The notes: a model not told the origin generated them from the letters alone. A DNA stretch of 64,000 bases from Dugong dugon (GCA_030035585.1 CM057465.1:31700001-31764000); one strand, 5' to 3'. Numbered from the stretch's first letter, positions 22,255 through 33,683 are shown. Numbers and translations are program-made.

Positions 22255-22757
22255 TCCCTCTGACAAAGGTCCCTTCCCTTGAAATTCAGCTGCCCTTTGT
22301 GATTGCCTCAAGCAATAGAATGTGGTAGAAGTAATACTGTATGACTTCCAAGGGAGAGAGAAGCAGATGAAGAGAAAGAGACAGAGAAAAGATAGAGAGA
22401 GGAGGGGAGGGGAGACAACAAAAAAGGAAGGAAGGGAAGGAAAAGGAAGGGGGAGAAGAGAAGGGAAGGGAGGGGAGGGGACTAGAGAGGAGGGGAGGGG
22501 AAGGAAAGGGAGGGAAGGGAAGACTGAGGAACCCCACCTGTCTGTGTCTTCCCACCCAAGTGTCAAACATGTGAGTGAAGCAGCCTTCAAAATGACCCGG
22601 CCCAACTACCATCTGACTGCAACCACATGAGAGACCTCAAATAAGAAATGCTTACAGTCCAGTCAGCCCCAACATTTGTGAGCAAAATAAATGATGGTCA
22701 GTGTTTTAAGCCACTCTTTTGAGGTGGTTTGTCAACTAGCAATGGATAATTATACAT
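22255..22757 (+). mobile_element. MLT1-type LTR carrying a purine tract
   Basis: The left part (AAGCAATAGAATGTGGTAGAAG) and right part (GTGAGCAAAATAAATGATGG, TTTTAAGCCACTC, TGGTTTGTCAACTAGCAATGG) follow an MLT1-family LTR in sense orientation. The centre, 22366-22530, has been taken over by a GA-rich tract. Confidence 0.65.
22366..22530 (+). repeat. Polypurine (GGGAA/GGAAG) tract
   Basis: About 160 bases are almost purely A and G on the plus strand, arranged as variable GGGGA, GGAAG and GAGAG units. Frames open through it in several phases only because purine codons lack most stops. No protein is implied. Confidence 0.8.
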
Positions 22758-24311
22758 ATGATAAAAGTTTCGTGAGATGAAACAAGTTAAACTTCTCACC
22801 ATACATCCTACTAAAATGTCTTGAATATGAAGGATCAAATGCCGTAAAATAACAGATTGCTTACTTGTATCAGAAATACATTAAGATTAGACATATACTC
22901 AATTCTGGAGGGTCAAGGACCAATTAGTCCAGATGCACTTAAATCAATCTTTTTAACTTTTTCGTCGTATACCAGACTATTGCAAAATAATCAGCGCCTG
23001 TAGTTTTGTCACATTTTAAACACTTGGTCCCTTTTTAGATAAGGAGTTTATTTAAAGTAAACATACAGAAACAGTCAGACAAAATTTCAAGAAGCAAACA
23101 GAAATTTCATTTTATTGTTAAGAGCTAAAACCGTATTAATTACACAAGAACATTCTTTAACTTCCATTTATGAAATAGAGATACAAATGGAACTGGTGGA
23201 TATGAAATTGTTCCAAGTTATAAAAAGCCTTTGTCTTCCTGTTATTTTAATGTCTACTCAAAGGTAGGAATAGAAAATAAACTCAGCAGAAGAATTCATC
23301 TATATCATCTACTCCAGGCTTGAGTGTAGCAAGGTAAAAATACCAGGGAAAAAAAGAATCACCGTCTCTTACCCAATTCTTCCACCCAGCTGGTATTAAT
23401 CATAGTTTTACAGGTTGGTTTATTTTGTGGCTTTCCTTCTAGTATTTATTGTACACACAGCACCTGACCACACAGGTCAAAAAGTTTTATGAGTGTTTTG
23501 TTAATAAAAGTCCCCTTGCACTTTAGGGTTGCATTTAATTTGGCATAAACACATGGCCCAATATACAGCAGTATAAATGAAGAATGAGCGGAAGTTACTC
23601 ATAAATTAATGGTTTTGGTTTTGCTTAGTTAATCTTGGAATGAATTGGTTGCTAACTATAATTCATGAGGAACAAGTTTCAGAAAAAAACGCAGTTAGAG
23701 AACCTTTAAAAAGGAAGAATGAACTTTTTTAAAGAGATGAGCACTTACTTTTTTTATCTTTGTTCACCTTATTACATTTATCTTTAACTGGCTCCTCTGT
23801 AGTGAGAATATTTTAAAATTGATTTCACACTTATGAACTTATGAACATTTTGGGAATGAATAAGGGTAATGGTTGAACAATATGGTGAACTTAAGTTAAT
23901 GTCTCTGAATTGGACATGTGAAGAATGCTTAAGTGGCAAACGTTTTGTTACATATATATTTACCACAAATAAATAAACAAAAAAACTATAAAAAAGCGCA
24001 ACAGTGGGATTTGAAAGGATTGGTGTTAAAAATTCAAAATATATTTGCTAGGAAGTATCAAATGATACAAAGCCCTGATAGAATAGGAAAGATTTTTAAA
24101 AAATCCAACCATGACTTTAAAAACTAATGAGAATACAATATAATATGAAGCATATTAATATAAATAATAATAAATAACAGGGAATCTGATGAGAAAAATC
24201 AGTATTTTGTGAAATCCCTTCATGCTTTGATCTTCAGTTCAGAACTCCATGGCCAACATCAACATCTGCATCTGTCATTACAGGTGTATTGTTCTCTCAT
24301 CTTGTGAAAGC
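22758..24311. other. Unassigned DNA
   Basis: No recognisable repeat, exon or RNA gene. A/T-rich stretches lie at 24110-24180. Confidence 0.45.
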
Positions 24312-24324
24312 TATCTATTACTCA

Positions 24325-24532
24325 AGGAGCCCTCGTAGCACAATGGATAAGTGTTTGGCTGCTAACTGAAAGGGCAGAGTTTCAAATCCACCAGCGGCTT
24401 CAAGGAAGAAAGATGTGGCAGCTTGATTCTGTATAGATTTACAGCCTTGGAAACCCTATGGGGCAGTTCTACGATGTCCGATAGGGTCACTATGAGTCTG
24501 AATTGACTCAGCAGCAATGAGTTTTTCTGGGA
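24325..24532 (+). mobile_element. AfroSINE, first of a tandem pair
   Basis: It has the head GAGCCCTCGTAGCACAATGG, the middle segment AAGAAAGATGTGGCAGC, and a tail with the RTE-like ATAGGGTCACTATGAG. It is flanked by TATCTATTACTCA (24312-24324) and TATCTGTTACTCA (24533-24545), 12 of 13 matching. Confidence 0.88.
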
Positions 24533-24545
24533 TATCTGTTACTCA

Positions 24546-24733
24546 GGGAGCCCTGGTGGTGCAATAGTTAGTTAAGTGCTCAGCTGCTAACCTATCAGCC
24601 ATTCAGCGGAACAAAAGACCTGGTGATCTGCTCCTATAAAGATTACAGCCTTGGAAATCCGGTAGGGCACTTCTACCTTGTCATATATGGTTGTTATAAG
24701 TTGCAATTTACTCCACAGCACACAGCAACAACA
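24546..24733 (+). mobile_element. AfroSINE, second of a tandem pair
   Basis: It begins GGGAGCCCTGGTGGTGCAAT immediately after the 3' duplication of the preceding SINE, in the same orientation. It differs from its neighbour at many positions, so the pair is not a recent tandem duplication. Confidence 0.82.
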
Positions 24734-25024
24734 TGTCCAATACCCACTAAATGACCTGTAGGTATTCTTGCCACTGAGAAATCACTGGCATGCTTTCTTT
24801 CTAGACCTTGCCTTCATCTATTACTATTTATCAAAATCTTGCATTTCCTTTAAGATGCATTTCAAATTTCAACTCACACCCCACTTCCTGCAATAATTTT
24901 TTCTCAGTGACCACAACCCTAAGAGATCATATCTTCTTCTAAAATCCTGTACTTGAGTTTCTTATGCCATTGAATTGAGTCTTGAGTATTATGATTCTGA
25001 AATGTATAGAAACTCTTTTAAGTG
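24734..25024. other. Unassigned DNA
   Basis: A faint L2-like stretch may lie at 24790-24970. It is not firm. Confidence 0.3.
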
Positions 25025-25100
25025 TTCATTTTCTCAATTGTAAAATGGAAATAATAAGAGCACATACTTCAGAGGGATTTTAAGAAGTGGAAAATGCTTG
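25025..25100 (+). mobile_element. MIR fragment
   Basis: TTCTCAATTGTAAAATGGAAATAATAAG-type text is the central MIR segment. It stops where the RTE fragment begins. Confidence 0.5.
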
Positions 25101-25106
25101 TATTTT

Positions 25107-25212
25107 TTGTTGTTGACAGCTATCCTCAAGATAGCTCCAACCATGGTGACCTTATATACAACAGAAGAAAACATTGCCTGGTCCTGTGCCATCTTCATAA
25201 TCATTGGTATAC
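25107..25212 (-). mobile_element. RTE 3' fragment, antisense
   Basis: The plus strand reads GTTGTTGACAGC, then TATACAACAGAAGAAAACATTG, then CCTGGTCCTGTGCCATC, the antisense of the last 100 bp of the RTE. It is diverged. Confidence 0.72.
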
Positions 25213-26250
25213 TGATGTCTAGATACATAAACACAGTAAGTTCCATGTCAAAGTTATTCATTACCACCCATAAAAATAATATTTACTTTGTATAGTCATT
25301 TATATCTTTCAGTATAATGTAGACCATTAGGATTTCTTGTGTTTCCAGCATGTTTCTGATGAAATATGTTTAATGATAAGTCACCATCACTTCCCCTATC
25401 CAGTTGTGTCTTCCCTCTTTTCAGGGGCATTTATTTCATTATAATTTAAGGATTGTTCCTCCTATCTTTCTACATTAATCAAGAAAATATGATACAAGCA
25501 GTCATCAAGATGAAACTCAGAACTTTTCTCCAACTGTATCTTAACCAGCAGAGCAATTTCCTCTGCAAGTAATTTTGTCATCATCTCGACAATCAAGTTT
25601 CATTGTTCAGCCTTTTTCCTCACTCGATTCTAGAATAAGCAGAAATCACAGACCTGAATATCAGTTCCACAGAATTCTAGTTGCATAATAAACAGTTAAA
25701 TTGAGGCTATAAAAATGTTACTTTTTCTGTCTTGGAGGACTGGTAATTCATAGGGGGCTGTACAGCACAGGACAGTGAGAAGGACCTAAATTTCAGAGTC
25801 ATATACAGGTATATTATATTTCTGGGGTTGCTTACTTTTTGTCAAATAACATCAGGGGAACTACTCAGCCTCTCTGTGCCTCACTGCATTATTGCAACAA
25901 AACATTTTAAATTTTTAGCATCATTTTTAAGACTAAGGTGCTAAGGATTTTAAATGGTGTCTGCAGCCAACAAGGCTCCCATATTCATGCATTGATTCTC
26001 CTTCATTTACCTGAATAGCTATTGCAAAAACACATTAGCATTGCTTGGAGTGAAATGGCTGATTTTCTGAAACATAATACATTGTGCACCATTTACATTG
26101 TGCTAAATATCAAGGTATAGAAATAATTTGATTATCTTTATTACATTTTCATTTTAGGTACATAGAAAGAAAGCTGAATAATCTTAACCAAGAAAAGACT
26201 ACGTACATTTTACTACATTGCTACGTAAGATATATTGCCTAGAACTGAAA
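25213..26250. other. Mostly unassigned DNA
   Basis: A weak sense MIR may lie at 25735-25905 (CAGCCTCTCTGTGCCTCAC). Nothing else is recognised. Confidence 0.35.
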
Positions 26251-26270
26251 ACACACACACACACACACAA
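26251..26270 (+). repeat. (CA)n microsatellite at the RTE tail
   Basis: A run of CA dinucleotides adjoins the antisense RTE end, in the place where other copies carry a GTT-rich tail. Confidence 0.8.
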
Positions 26271-26351
26271 ACAGACAGTTCTCACTCATAGCAACCCTAT
26301 GTACAATAGAATGAAACACGGCCCTGTACTGCACCATACTCACAATCGTTT

Positions 26352-26591
26352 TTATGTTTGAGCCCGTTTTTCAGCCACTGTGTCAATCCAACTAGTTGAG
26401 GGTCTTCCTCTTTTTCTCTGACCCTCTACTTTACCAAGCATGATGTCCTTCTCCAGGGACTGCTCCCTCCTGATAACATGTCCAAAGTATGTGAGATGAA
26501 GTCTTGCCATCCTTGCCTCCAAGGAGCATTCTGGCTGTACTTCTTCCAAGACAGATTTGTTCGTTCTTTTGACAGTCCATGGTATATTCAA
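26352..26591 (-). pseudogene. RTE conserved C-terminal region fragment
   Basis: The 79-residue frame reads RTNKSVLEEVQPECSLEA near its start, then TYFGHVIRREQSLEKDIM. The same block is readable at 12097-12294, 18702-19019 and 35741-35977. The function of this RTE C-terminal region is not established from sequence. Confidence 0.7.
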
Positions 26592-26705
26592 TATTCTTCA
26601 CGAACACCACAATTCAAAGGCGGTCTTCCTTATTCATCTTCCAGGTTTCACATGCATATGAGGTAATTGAAAACACCATGGCTTGGATCAGGTGCACCTT
26701 AGTCT

Positions 26706-27173
26706 TCAAGGTGACATCTTTGCTTTTAAGAGATCTTTAAAGAGATCTTTTGCAGTAGATTTGCCCAATGCAATGCATTGTTTGATTTCTTGACTGCTGC
26801 TTCTATTGGTGTTGATTATGGATCCAAGTAAAATGAAATCCTTGACAACTTCAATCTTTTCTCCATTTATCATGATGTTGCTTATTGGTCCAGTTGTAAG
26901 GATTTTTGTTTTCTTTACATTGAGGTGTAATCCATACTGAAGGCTGCGGTCTTTGATCTTCATCAGTAAGTGCTTCAAGTCCTCTTCACTCAGCAAGCGA
27001 GGTTGTGTCATCTGCATATCACAGGTTGTTAATGAGTCTTCCTCCAATCCTGTGATGCCCTGTTCTTCTTCATATAGTTCAGCTTCTTGGATTATTTGCT
27101 CAGTGTACAGATTGAATAAGTGTGGTGAAAGGATACAACCCTGACACATACCTTTCTTGATTTTAAACCACAC
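26706..27173 (-). pseudogene. RTE reverse transcriptase motifs B-D, frameshifted at motif C
   Basis: The frame begins with KKGMCQGCILSPHLFNLY (motif B region). It passes the place where YADDTTLL should lie in a shifted phase (CDMQMTQP), then returns to GLHLNVKKTKILTTG (motif D). The catalytic YADD is therefore lost by paired indels. Confidence 0.78.
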
Positions 27174-27191
27174 AGTATCCCCTTGTTCTGT

Positions 27192-27488
27192 TCAAATCAC
27201 TGCCTCTTGATCTACGTCCCAGTTCCTCATGAGCACAATTAAGTGCTCTGGAATTCTTGTTCTTTGCAATATTATCCACAATGTGTTATGATCCACACAG
27301 TCGAATGCCTTTGCATAGTCAATAAAACACAGGTAAACATCTTTCTGGTGTTCTCTGCTTTCAGCCAGGATCCATTTGATATTGGCAATGATATCCCTGG
27401 TTCCAAGTCCACTTCTGAATCTGGCTTGAGTTTCTGGAAGTTCTCTGTCAATGTACTGCTGCAGCCGCTTTTGAATGATCTTCAGCAA
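27192..27488 (-). pseudogene. RTE reverse transcriptase fragment with motif A
   Basis: The 98-residue frame contains RFRSGLGTRDII and VYLCFIDYAKAFDCVDH, with an intact motif A aspartate, then HNTLWIILQR. It ends just before motif B. Confidence 0.8.
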
Positions 27489-27545
27489 AATTTTACTTGG
27501 ATGTGATATTGTTTGATAATTTCCACATTCAGTTGGATCACCTTA

Positions 27546-28125
27546 GTCTGTTCTTAGCCTCTCCTATTTGTTGAGAGAGTGAAAGGTAGAGTCTAAAGCA
27601 ATCATGGAATTCGAAGTGTGTCAATGATACTAAATCTGAATCCTAATCTATTTTAACAATTGCTAACGTTAACATATTGTTAAATAACAGTGACATTTTC
27701 TTGGGGGTATTCTAAAAATAATGTCCGAAACAACCATATCTCTAGCATGGCAAAATTCTGCATGGTCATGCAAACCATTTAACGTATCTTTTTATTGGAA
27801 GACCAACCACTTTTCTTTAAATCACACTAAGAGGCAGCCATCTGACTGAATTCTCTACAAGGTTGCCCTACACATTTTTAAATACTTATTTGCCTTGACT
27901 AAACTATGAAAGCCTAGGCCAAGAGAGTTGGTGTATAAGGAAAAACATGTATTTTACAAGTTCAAACTTTAGTACTTCTTTAATACTCAAAGTTACTAAA
28001 GATACAGACCAGGAAAGTTACAGTTTATATTATTTTGTGCCATCTACCTGACAATAACTGATAATACTGATTTTCTCAGTTGCCTTTCTAAAAAATACAT
28101 AGCTTAGTTAAAGGAAAGTAAAGAA

Positions 28126-28158
<33 letters not shown>

Positions 28159-28692
28159 TGTCTTTGCTTTTTAATTGGAATTGTAAGGTGAGTCTCCTCT
28201 AAAAATCCACTGACACATGGACCAATTCAGAGATTGTTCTGTACTGTTATCTAGGAAGACTTGGGGGAAAAAATATCAGCTAGTTGAAGAGATGATAAGC
28301 CACATTTAAAGAACAAAAAATATTTTCTTGACAGAAGTTGAATTTTAATATAATTTTTCTTTAAGATATTTTTGCCAAAGGGGAAAATATCTTGACAGTA
28401 TGCTAATTATTATTAGCATATGTATTCAAGTACAAAGTTTAATTAGTCCGAAATGACTATACTATAACTTCCTCTCCGACTTTTTGTTTGGGAAATTATG
28501 TGACTTTAGAGACACATAAATTATGGGATTTTATTCAAATTGCCTGACAATTTAGTGTTAGATGAGAAATCAGCCTGACAGCAGTATTAAATGGTCTGAT
28601 TAAACCCCTCTGGGAGAGGAAGAATATGTCTGGCACAGTTTGAGTTCCCAGGAAGCAGATTATGAGATTTCAGTACTGTAATAAAAATGTAA
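27546..28692. other. Unassigned DNA with a (TG)n microsatellite
   Basis: A TG repeat lies at about 28129-28158. The remainder shows no recognisable feature. Confidence 0.5.
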
Positions 28693-28883
28693 GAAGGTAT
28701 TTCTATCAAATAAAACCCTTTGTTTATAGGATATACACACACACACACATATATATATATAATATGTAATACATATACATATGTATCAATCAGTACAATC
28801 ATAAGTGAAAATATTAATGACGACCTTGAAGTACTTACTGTCAATGCTGAAATACCGTTTTGAATCATCAAAAACTTCATTAG
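28693..28883 (+). repeat. Inverted duplication, arm A, outer part
   Basis: This pairs as reverse complement with about 33490-33654. Shared landmarks include the antisense of AAAGGGTTTCATTTGATAG, and GACCTTGAAGTACT with GTCAATGCTGAAATACC. A CA/TA-rich tract (28733-28765) has changed length between arms. The arm is interrupted by an L1 at 28884. Confidence 0.85.
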
Positions 28884-31230
28884 GTACTGGTACAACAACA
28901 GATACATTGACCAATGGAACAGAATTGAGAACCCAGATGTAAATCCATCCACCTACGGTAACCTGATTTTCAACAAGGGCCCAAAGTCCATCAAATGGGG
29001 AAAAGACAGTCTTTTTAACAAATAGTGCTGGCAAAACTGGATATCCATTTGCAGAAAAATGAAACAGGACCCATACCTCACACCGTATACAAAAACTACT
29101 TCAAAATGAGTCAAAGACCTGAATATAAAGCCTAAAACTATAAAGTTCATAGAAGAAAAAATACAACCAACACTTCAGGCCTTAATACATGGCATTAACA
29201 GGATACAAACCATAACCATCAACACACAAAACCCAACAGATAAACTAGATAACTGGGATCTTCTAAAAATCAAACACCTATGCTTTTCAAAAGACTTCAC
29301 CAAAAGAGTAAAAAGAGAACCTACAGACTGGGAAAAAATTTTGGGACAGTACAAGTCAGACAAAGGCCTAATCTCCATAATCGACAAGAAAATCCAACAC
29401 CTCTACAACAAAAAGACAAACAATCCTATCAAAAAATGGGCAAAGGAAATGAACAGACACTTCACCAAAGAAGACATTCAAATGGCCAACAGACACATGA
29501 GGAAATGCTCATGATCACTAGCCATTAGAGAAATGCAAATTAAAACCACAGTGAGATACCATCTCACCCCAGCATTACTGGCACGAATCAAAAATACTGG
29601 AAATAACAAATGTTGGAAGGGTTGCGGGGAGATGGGAACTCTTATACACTGCTGGTGGGAATGCAAAATGATGCAACCATTTTGGAAAATGATATGGCGC
29701 TTCCTCAGAAAGCTAGAAATAGACATACCATTCGATCCAGCAATCCCACTCCTAGGAATATATCCTAGAGAAATAAGAGTCATCATTCGAATAGACATAT
29801 GCACACCTATGTTCATGGCAGCATTGTTCACAATAGCAAAATGATGGAAACAACCTAGATGCCCATCAACAGATGAATGGATAAACAAACTATGGTACAT
29901 ACACACAATGGAGTACTATGCAACGAGAAAGAACAACAATGAATCTGTGAACCATCTCATAACATGGATGAAACTGGAAGACATTATGCTGAGTGAAATA
30001 AGTCAATCACAAAAGGACAAATATTGTATGAGACCTCTATTGTAAAAACCCATGAAAAAGTTCACATGCAAAATGTAATAATCCTTGTTGGTTACCAGGG
30101 ATGGGAGGGGAGGGGGGAATATACTAAATGGGCAATAGATAAGTGGTATCTTGGGTGAAAGGTGAGACAGTACACAATACAAGGGAAACTAACACAACCT
30201 GCACAAGGAAAGGTCAGGGAGGCCCCATGGACACATCCAAACTCCCTGAGGGACTGAGTTGCTGGACGGAGGGCTCTGGGGACCATGGTCTCAGGGAACA
30301 TCTAGCTCAATTGGCATGACACTACTTATAAAGATAATGCTCTACATTCTACCTTGGTGAGTAGTGTCTGGGGTCTTAAAAGCCTGTGAGCAGCCATCTA
30401 AGATACTACATTGATCTCACCCCCTAGGGAGCAAGGGAGAATGAAGAGGACAGGATACAATGAAAAGATTAATCCAAAGGACTAATTGTCCACAGCTACC
30501 AAGACCTCCACCGGACTGAGTCCAGTACAGCTAGATGGTGCCCAGCTACCACCACTGACTGCTCTGACCAGGATCACCAACAGAGGGTTCTGGACAGAGC
30601 TGGAGAAGGATGTAAAGCATAATTCTAACTCACAAAAAAAAAAAAAGACCAGATTTACTGGCCTAAAGGAGACTGGAGAAACCTCAAGAGTATGGCCCCC
30701 AGACACCCTTTTAGCTCAGTGGTGAAGTTACCTTCGAGGTTCACTGTTCAGCCTGGGAGTGGACAGCCCAGTAAAACCAAATGAGACTAACAAGGTACAG
30801 GAGTCCAGTGACAAGGGCCGGAAGGCAGAAGGGGAGTAGGAAGCTGATGATAGGGAACACAAGGTTGAGTAAGGATAGTGTTGATGTGTTGTGAGATTGT
30901 TAACCATTGTTATAGGGCAACATTTGTAGTAACTGTTAAATGGGAGGCTATTTTGTCCTGTAAGCCTTCATCTTAAGTGAGAATAACAGCACAATTAGAA
31001 GAGCGTAGTCAATGTCACTTAAATGTGTACGTAAAACGTTTTGAAATGGAGTATCTTTGGCTATGTGTATTTTCACCAAAAAAAAAAAAAAAAAAAGCTA
31101 AGAATTTAGAGGGTTAAAATGTGGGGTTGTTAACCAAAGTCATAAAACAGCATGTGTACTACTGTTACATGAGAAACTATTTGTTCTGTAAGCCTTCACC
31201 TGAAGTACAATAAAATATTATTTAAAAAAA
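28884..31230 (+). mobile_element. Lineage L1, 5'-truncated (ORF2 C-terminus and 3' UTR)
   Basis: It starts inside ORF2 and runs through the stop at 30043-30045 and the full lineage 3' UTR to a terminal A-run. Perfect 14-bp duplications AAAAACTTCATTAG lie at 28870-28883 and 31231-31244. The other arm of the inverted duplication provides the uninterrupted version of the site. The 3' UTR has the same internal A-run (31079-31096) and repeated end module as the copies at 5592 and 49789. Confidence 0.93.
28885..30045 (+). pseudogene. L1 ORF2 C-terminal part (after the reverse transcriptase core)
   Basis: About 387 codons can be followed, with premature stops near 29020, 29107, 29513 and 29842. The clearest part is residues from 29533: a cysteine-rich block [19 protein letters not shown] (C-x3-C...H-x4-C spacing), typical of the L1 ORF2 carboxyl domain, then [11 protein letters not shown] and [10 protein letters not shown]. 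The region aids RNA binding and retrotransposition in L1 elements. The copy is dead because it lacks endonuclease and reverse transcriptase and carries stops. Confidence 0.85.
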
Positions 31231-31679
31231 AAAAACTTCATTAGTTCTCTAAATTTTTAGTGTAATATGCATGTCGCTATAGTATAAATTCTTAAAAAAG
31301 ACTAAAATATTTACAATATTAATAAAAATGTATCATCTGCAATCTTATTTTTCAGAATTACATAGCAAAAGATAAGGACTGAAGTTGGAATCCTTGCTTC
31401 TCTACTTACTCCAGGGATATAGTGTTAGACTACTTACAGATGGCTTCTAACCCTGAGTTATGTGTAAATTGGAAATAATGGTATTTATCTTGTGAATTTA
31501 TTGTGAAGAATAAATAAAATTATTTACAGTTTCTTTCCCAGAGTAGATATCTATAAAGGTTTATTTTCTCCCCTTTCATACCTTTGATCTTGCTAATGGA
31601 GTTTATTATATACTTTCTTCAAAAATAACTCTCCAACCATTTTCTGCCACAACATCTGTCCAAGAATCTGCAAACAACA
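31231..31679 (+). repeat. Inverted duplication, arm A, inner part (contains a sense MIR)
   Basis: This pairs as reverse complement with 33059-33530. By eye about 85% of positions agree over long stretches, for example AATAAATAAAATTATTTACAG and CCCAGAGTAGATATCTATAAA. It includes an old MIR (about 31370-31545). Confidence 0.88.
31370..31545 (+). mobile_element. MIR in arm A
   Basis: The order GTTGGAATCCTTGCTTCTCTAC, then TAAATTGGAAATAATGG, then TTGTGAAGAATAAATAAAAT follows sense MIR. The opposite arm carries the same MIR reversed at about 33190-33375, so it predates the duplication. Confidence 0.6.
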
Positions 31680-31885
31680 TTGACAAGGGTAGGAAAGAAG
31701 TAGGATTGGATAAAGGGAGAATCTGAGTTGTGATGAAGGCCCTGTTGCTCTGGGGAACAATAAAGATGAAATAATCTGTTGAAGTGACCCATATGGGCCC
31801 AAAATGGCCAGGCCTTTATATTCCACCTCTATCAGTCATTAGACATGGTCCACTCCTGAAAGGGCTTGAACTTGGGGAAGGTGAG

Positions 31886-32372
31886 CGTCTTCGTTATCTA
31901 CTGCTGTTATAACAGAAATACGACAAGTAGACGGCTTTAACAAAGAGAAATTCATTCTCTCACAGTCCAGGAGGCTAGAAGTCCGAATTCAGGGTGGCAG
32001 CTCCAGAGGAAGTCTTTTTCTTTCTGTTGGCTCTGGGGAAGATCCTTGTCATCAATCTTCCCATGGAGGAGCTTCTTAGCGCAGGGCTCTTACTTCTTGG
32101 TGGTATGACATCCCCATGTCTCCCTGCTCACGTCTCTCTTTTATATCTCAAAAGAGATTGACTTAAAAGGAAACCTAATCTTGTAGATTGAGTCCTGCCT
32201 CATTAACATAACTGCCAATGATCCCACCTTATTAACATCATAGAGGTAGGATTTACAATACAAAGGAAAATCACATCAGATGACAAAATGGTGGACAATC
32301 ACACCGTACTGAAAATCATGGCCTAGCCAAGTTAAAACACATTTTAGGGGGACACAAATTCAATCCATAACA
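31886..32372 (-). mobile_element. Solo MaLR-type LTR
   Basis: This full LTR is of the same family as at 17992 and 1835, with TATCTACTGCTGTTATAACAG at the left and ATTCAATCCATAACA at the right. It lies in the spacer of the inverted duplication. No exact 5-bp duplication is evident. Confidence 0.82.
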
Positions 32373-32772
32373 GTGTTTTGTTTTTTGTTTTGTTTTAATC
32401 TACTGCAGAACCAATCCCTGAGAGCTAACAGCTGAAGATCGTGCACTAACTATATGGTCAGCATCTGGGACAACTAGATCTTCCTTTAACTAGATTTTCA
32501 TGTCCACAACAGTGTTTTAACAGAGGTAGTACATGTGCTTTCCTGGGAGATGTTAATATTGTGGTAAAATGTGTGTTTTTCTGGGACGATGTGAGGATAA
32601 TACTGTCAAAGTATAACGATTTGTGTCTTAAATTTTCTCTGGTCTTTTCTATTCATATACTTCATTTTCCTTTCTCTCCCCAAGGATATTTAATCCTTTA
32701 AGGATCATAAGGTTTGAACATACAGAAATTGATTATTAATGTTGATGTTAACTCACATGATTAATCAATTTC
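32373..32772. other. Unassigned spacer DNA
   Basis: Part of the inverted-duplication spacer. Nothing specific is visible. Confidence 0.4.
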
Positions 32773-32968
32773 TAAGAGTGGTAAGAATGGTTAAGTGCTC
32801 AACTACTAGCCAAAGCTTGGTGGTTTGAACCCACCTGGAGATGCCTTGGAAGACAAATCTGGCAATCTGCTTCCAAAAGGTCACAGCCTTGAACACCCTA
32901 CGTAACAGTTCTACTCTGCACATACGGGGGTCGCTTGACTTGGAATCTACTTGAAGGCAACTAACAAG
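32773..32968 (+). mobile_element. AfroSINE, old copy
   Basis: The head (GGTTAAGTGCTCAACTACTAGCC), the B-box-like GGTTTGAACCC, and a decayed RTE-like tail (GGGGGTCGCTTGACTTGG) are visible. Confidence 0.72.
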
Positions 32969-33058
32969 ATGGCATCTGAAGCTGATGTTTGTAAATCCTT
33001 CTCCATTGTTTCACTTCTACAGTGACAGTTTTTTTTTGGGGGAAAATATTGATCAAAC

Positions 33059-33654
33059 TGTTCTTTGCAGATCCTTGGACAGGTAATGCGGCAGAAAATG
33101 GTTGGAAAGTTATTTTGAAGAAACAGTTTAGAATAAACTCCATTAAGCAAGATTGAAGGTATGAAATGGGAGAGAATAAGCTTTTATAGATATCTACTCT
33201 GGGAAAGACACTGTAAATAATTTTATTTATTCTTCACAGTAAACTCACAAGATAAGCATCCTTATTTCCAATTTACAGACAACTCAGAATTAGAAACCAT
33301 CAGTCAGTTGTCTAGTACTTTATCACTGGAGTAAGCAGAAAAGCAGGGATTCCAACTCCAGTCCATATCTTTCTGCTCTGGAATTCTGAGAAATAAGATT
33401 GCGGTTGATAGATTATTATTCAACACTGTGTTTTAGTCTTTTTAAAGAATTTCATAATACAGTGCCATGCACATTACACTAAAAATTAAGAGAATTAATT
33501 AAGTTTTTTTTAAATGATTCAAAAAGGTATTTCAGCATTGACAGTACCTCAAGGTCATCATTAATATTATCAATTATGATTGTACTTATTGATATATATG
33601 TATATTATATATATCATATATATTATAAACAAAGGGTTTCATTTGATAGAAAGC
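33059..33654 (-). repeat. Inverted duplication, arm B
   Basis: This is the reverse complement of arm A (28693-28883 plus 31231-31679) without the L1. It contains the reversed MIR (about 33190-33375). At its outer end it stops within a few tens of bases of the RTE insertion at 33684. Confidence 0.88.
33190..33375 (-). mobile_element. MIR in arm B
   Basis: Antisense MIR order: TTCTTCACAGTAAACTCAC, then TATTTCCAATTTACAGAC, then CAGGGATTCCAACTCC. It is paired with the MIR in arm A. Confidence 0.6.
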
Positions 33655-33683
33655 AAGCCAAACTGATGAATATTTTCATTACT

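Larger units (their letters stand above)
26268..27545 (-). mobile_element. RTE, 1.3-kb 5'-truncated antisense copy
   Basis: The minus strand runs from just upstream of the reverse transcriptase to the 3' end. It contains motif A in one frame (27192-27488), motifs B and D in another (26706-27173), and the conserved C-terminal block in a third (26352-26591). The usual GTT tail is replaced by CA repeats. Confidence 0.87.

Noticed and set aside
22322-22630. Overlapping 100-136-codon frames on both strands
   Set aside because: They run through the polypurine tract, where stop codons are rare on both strands. The low-complexity products are artefacts of composition.
31886-32372. A target-site duplication for this solo LTR
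   Set aside because: The flanks (GTGAG and GTGTT) agree at only three of five positions, too weak to claim.
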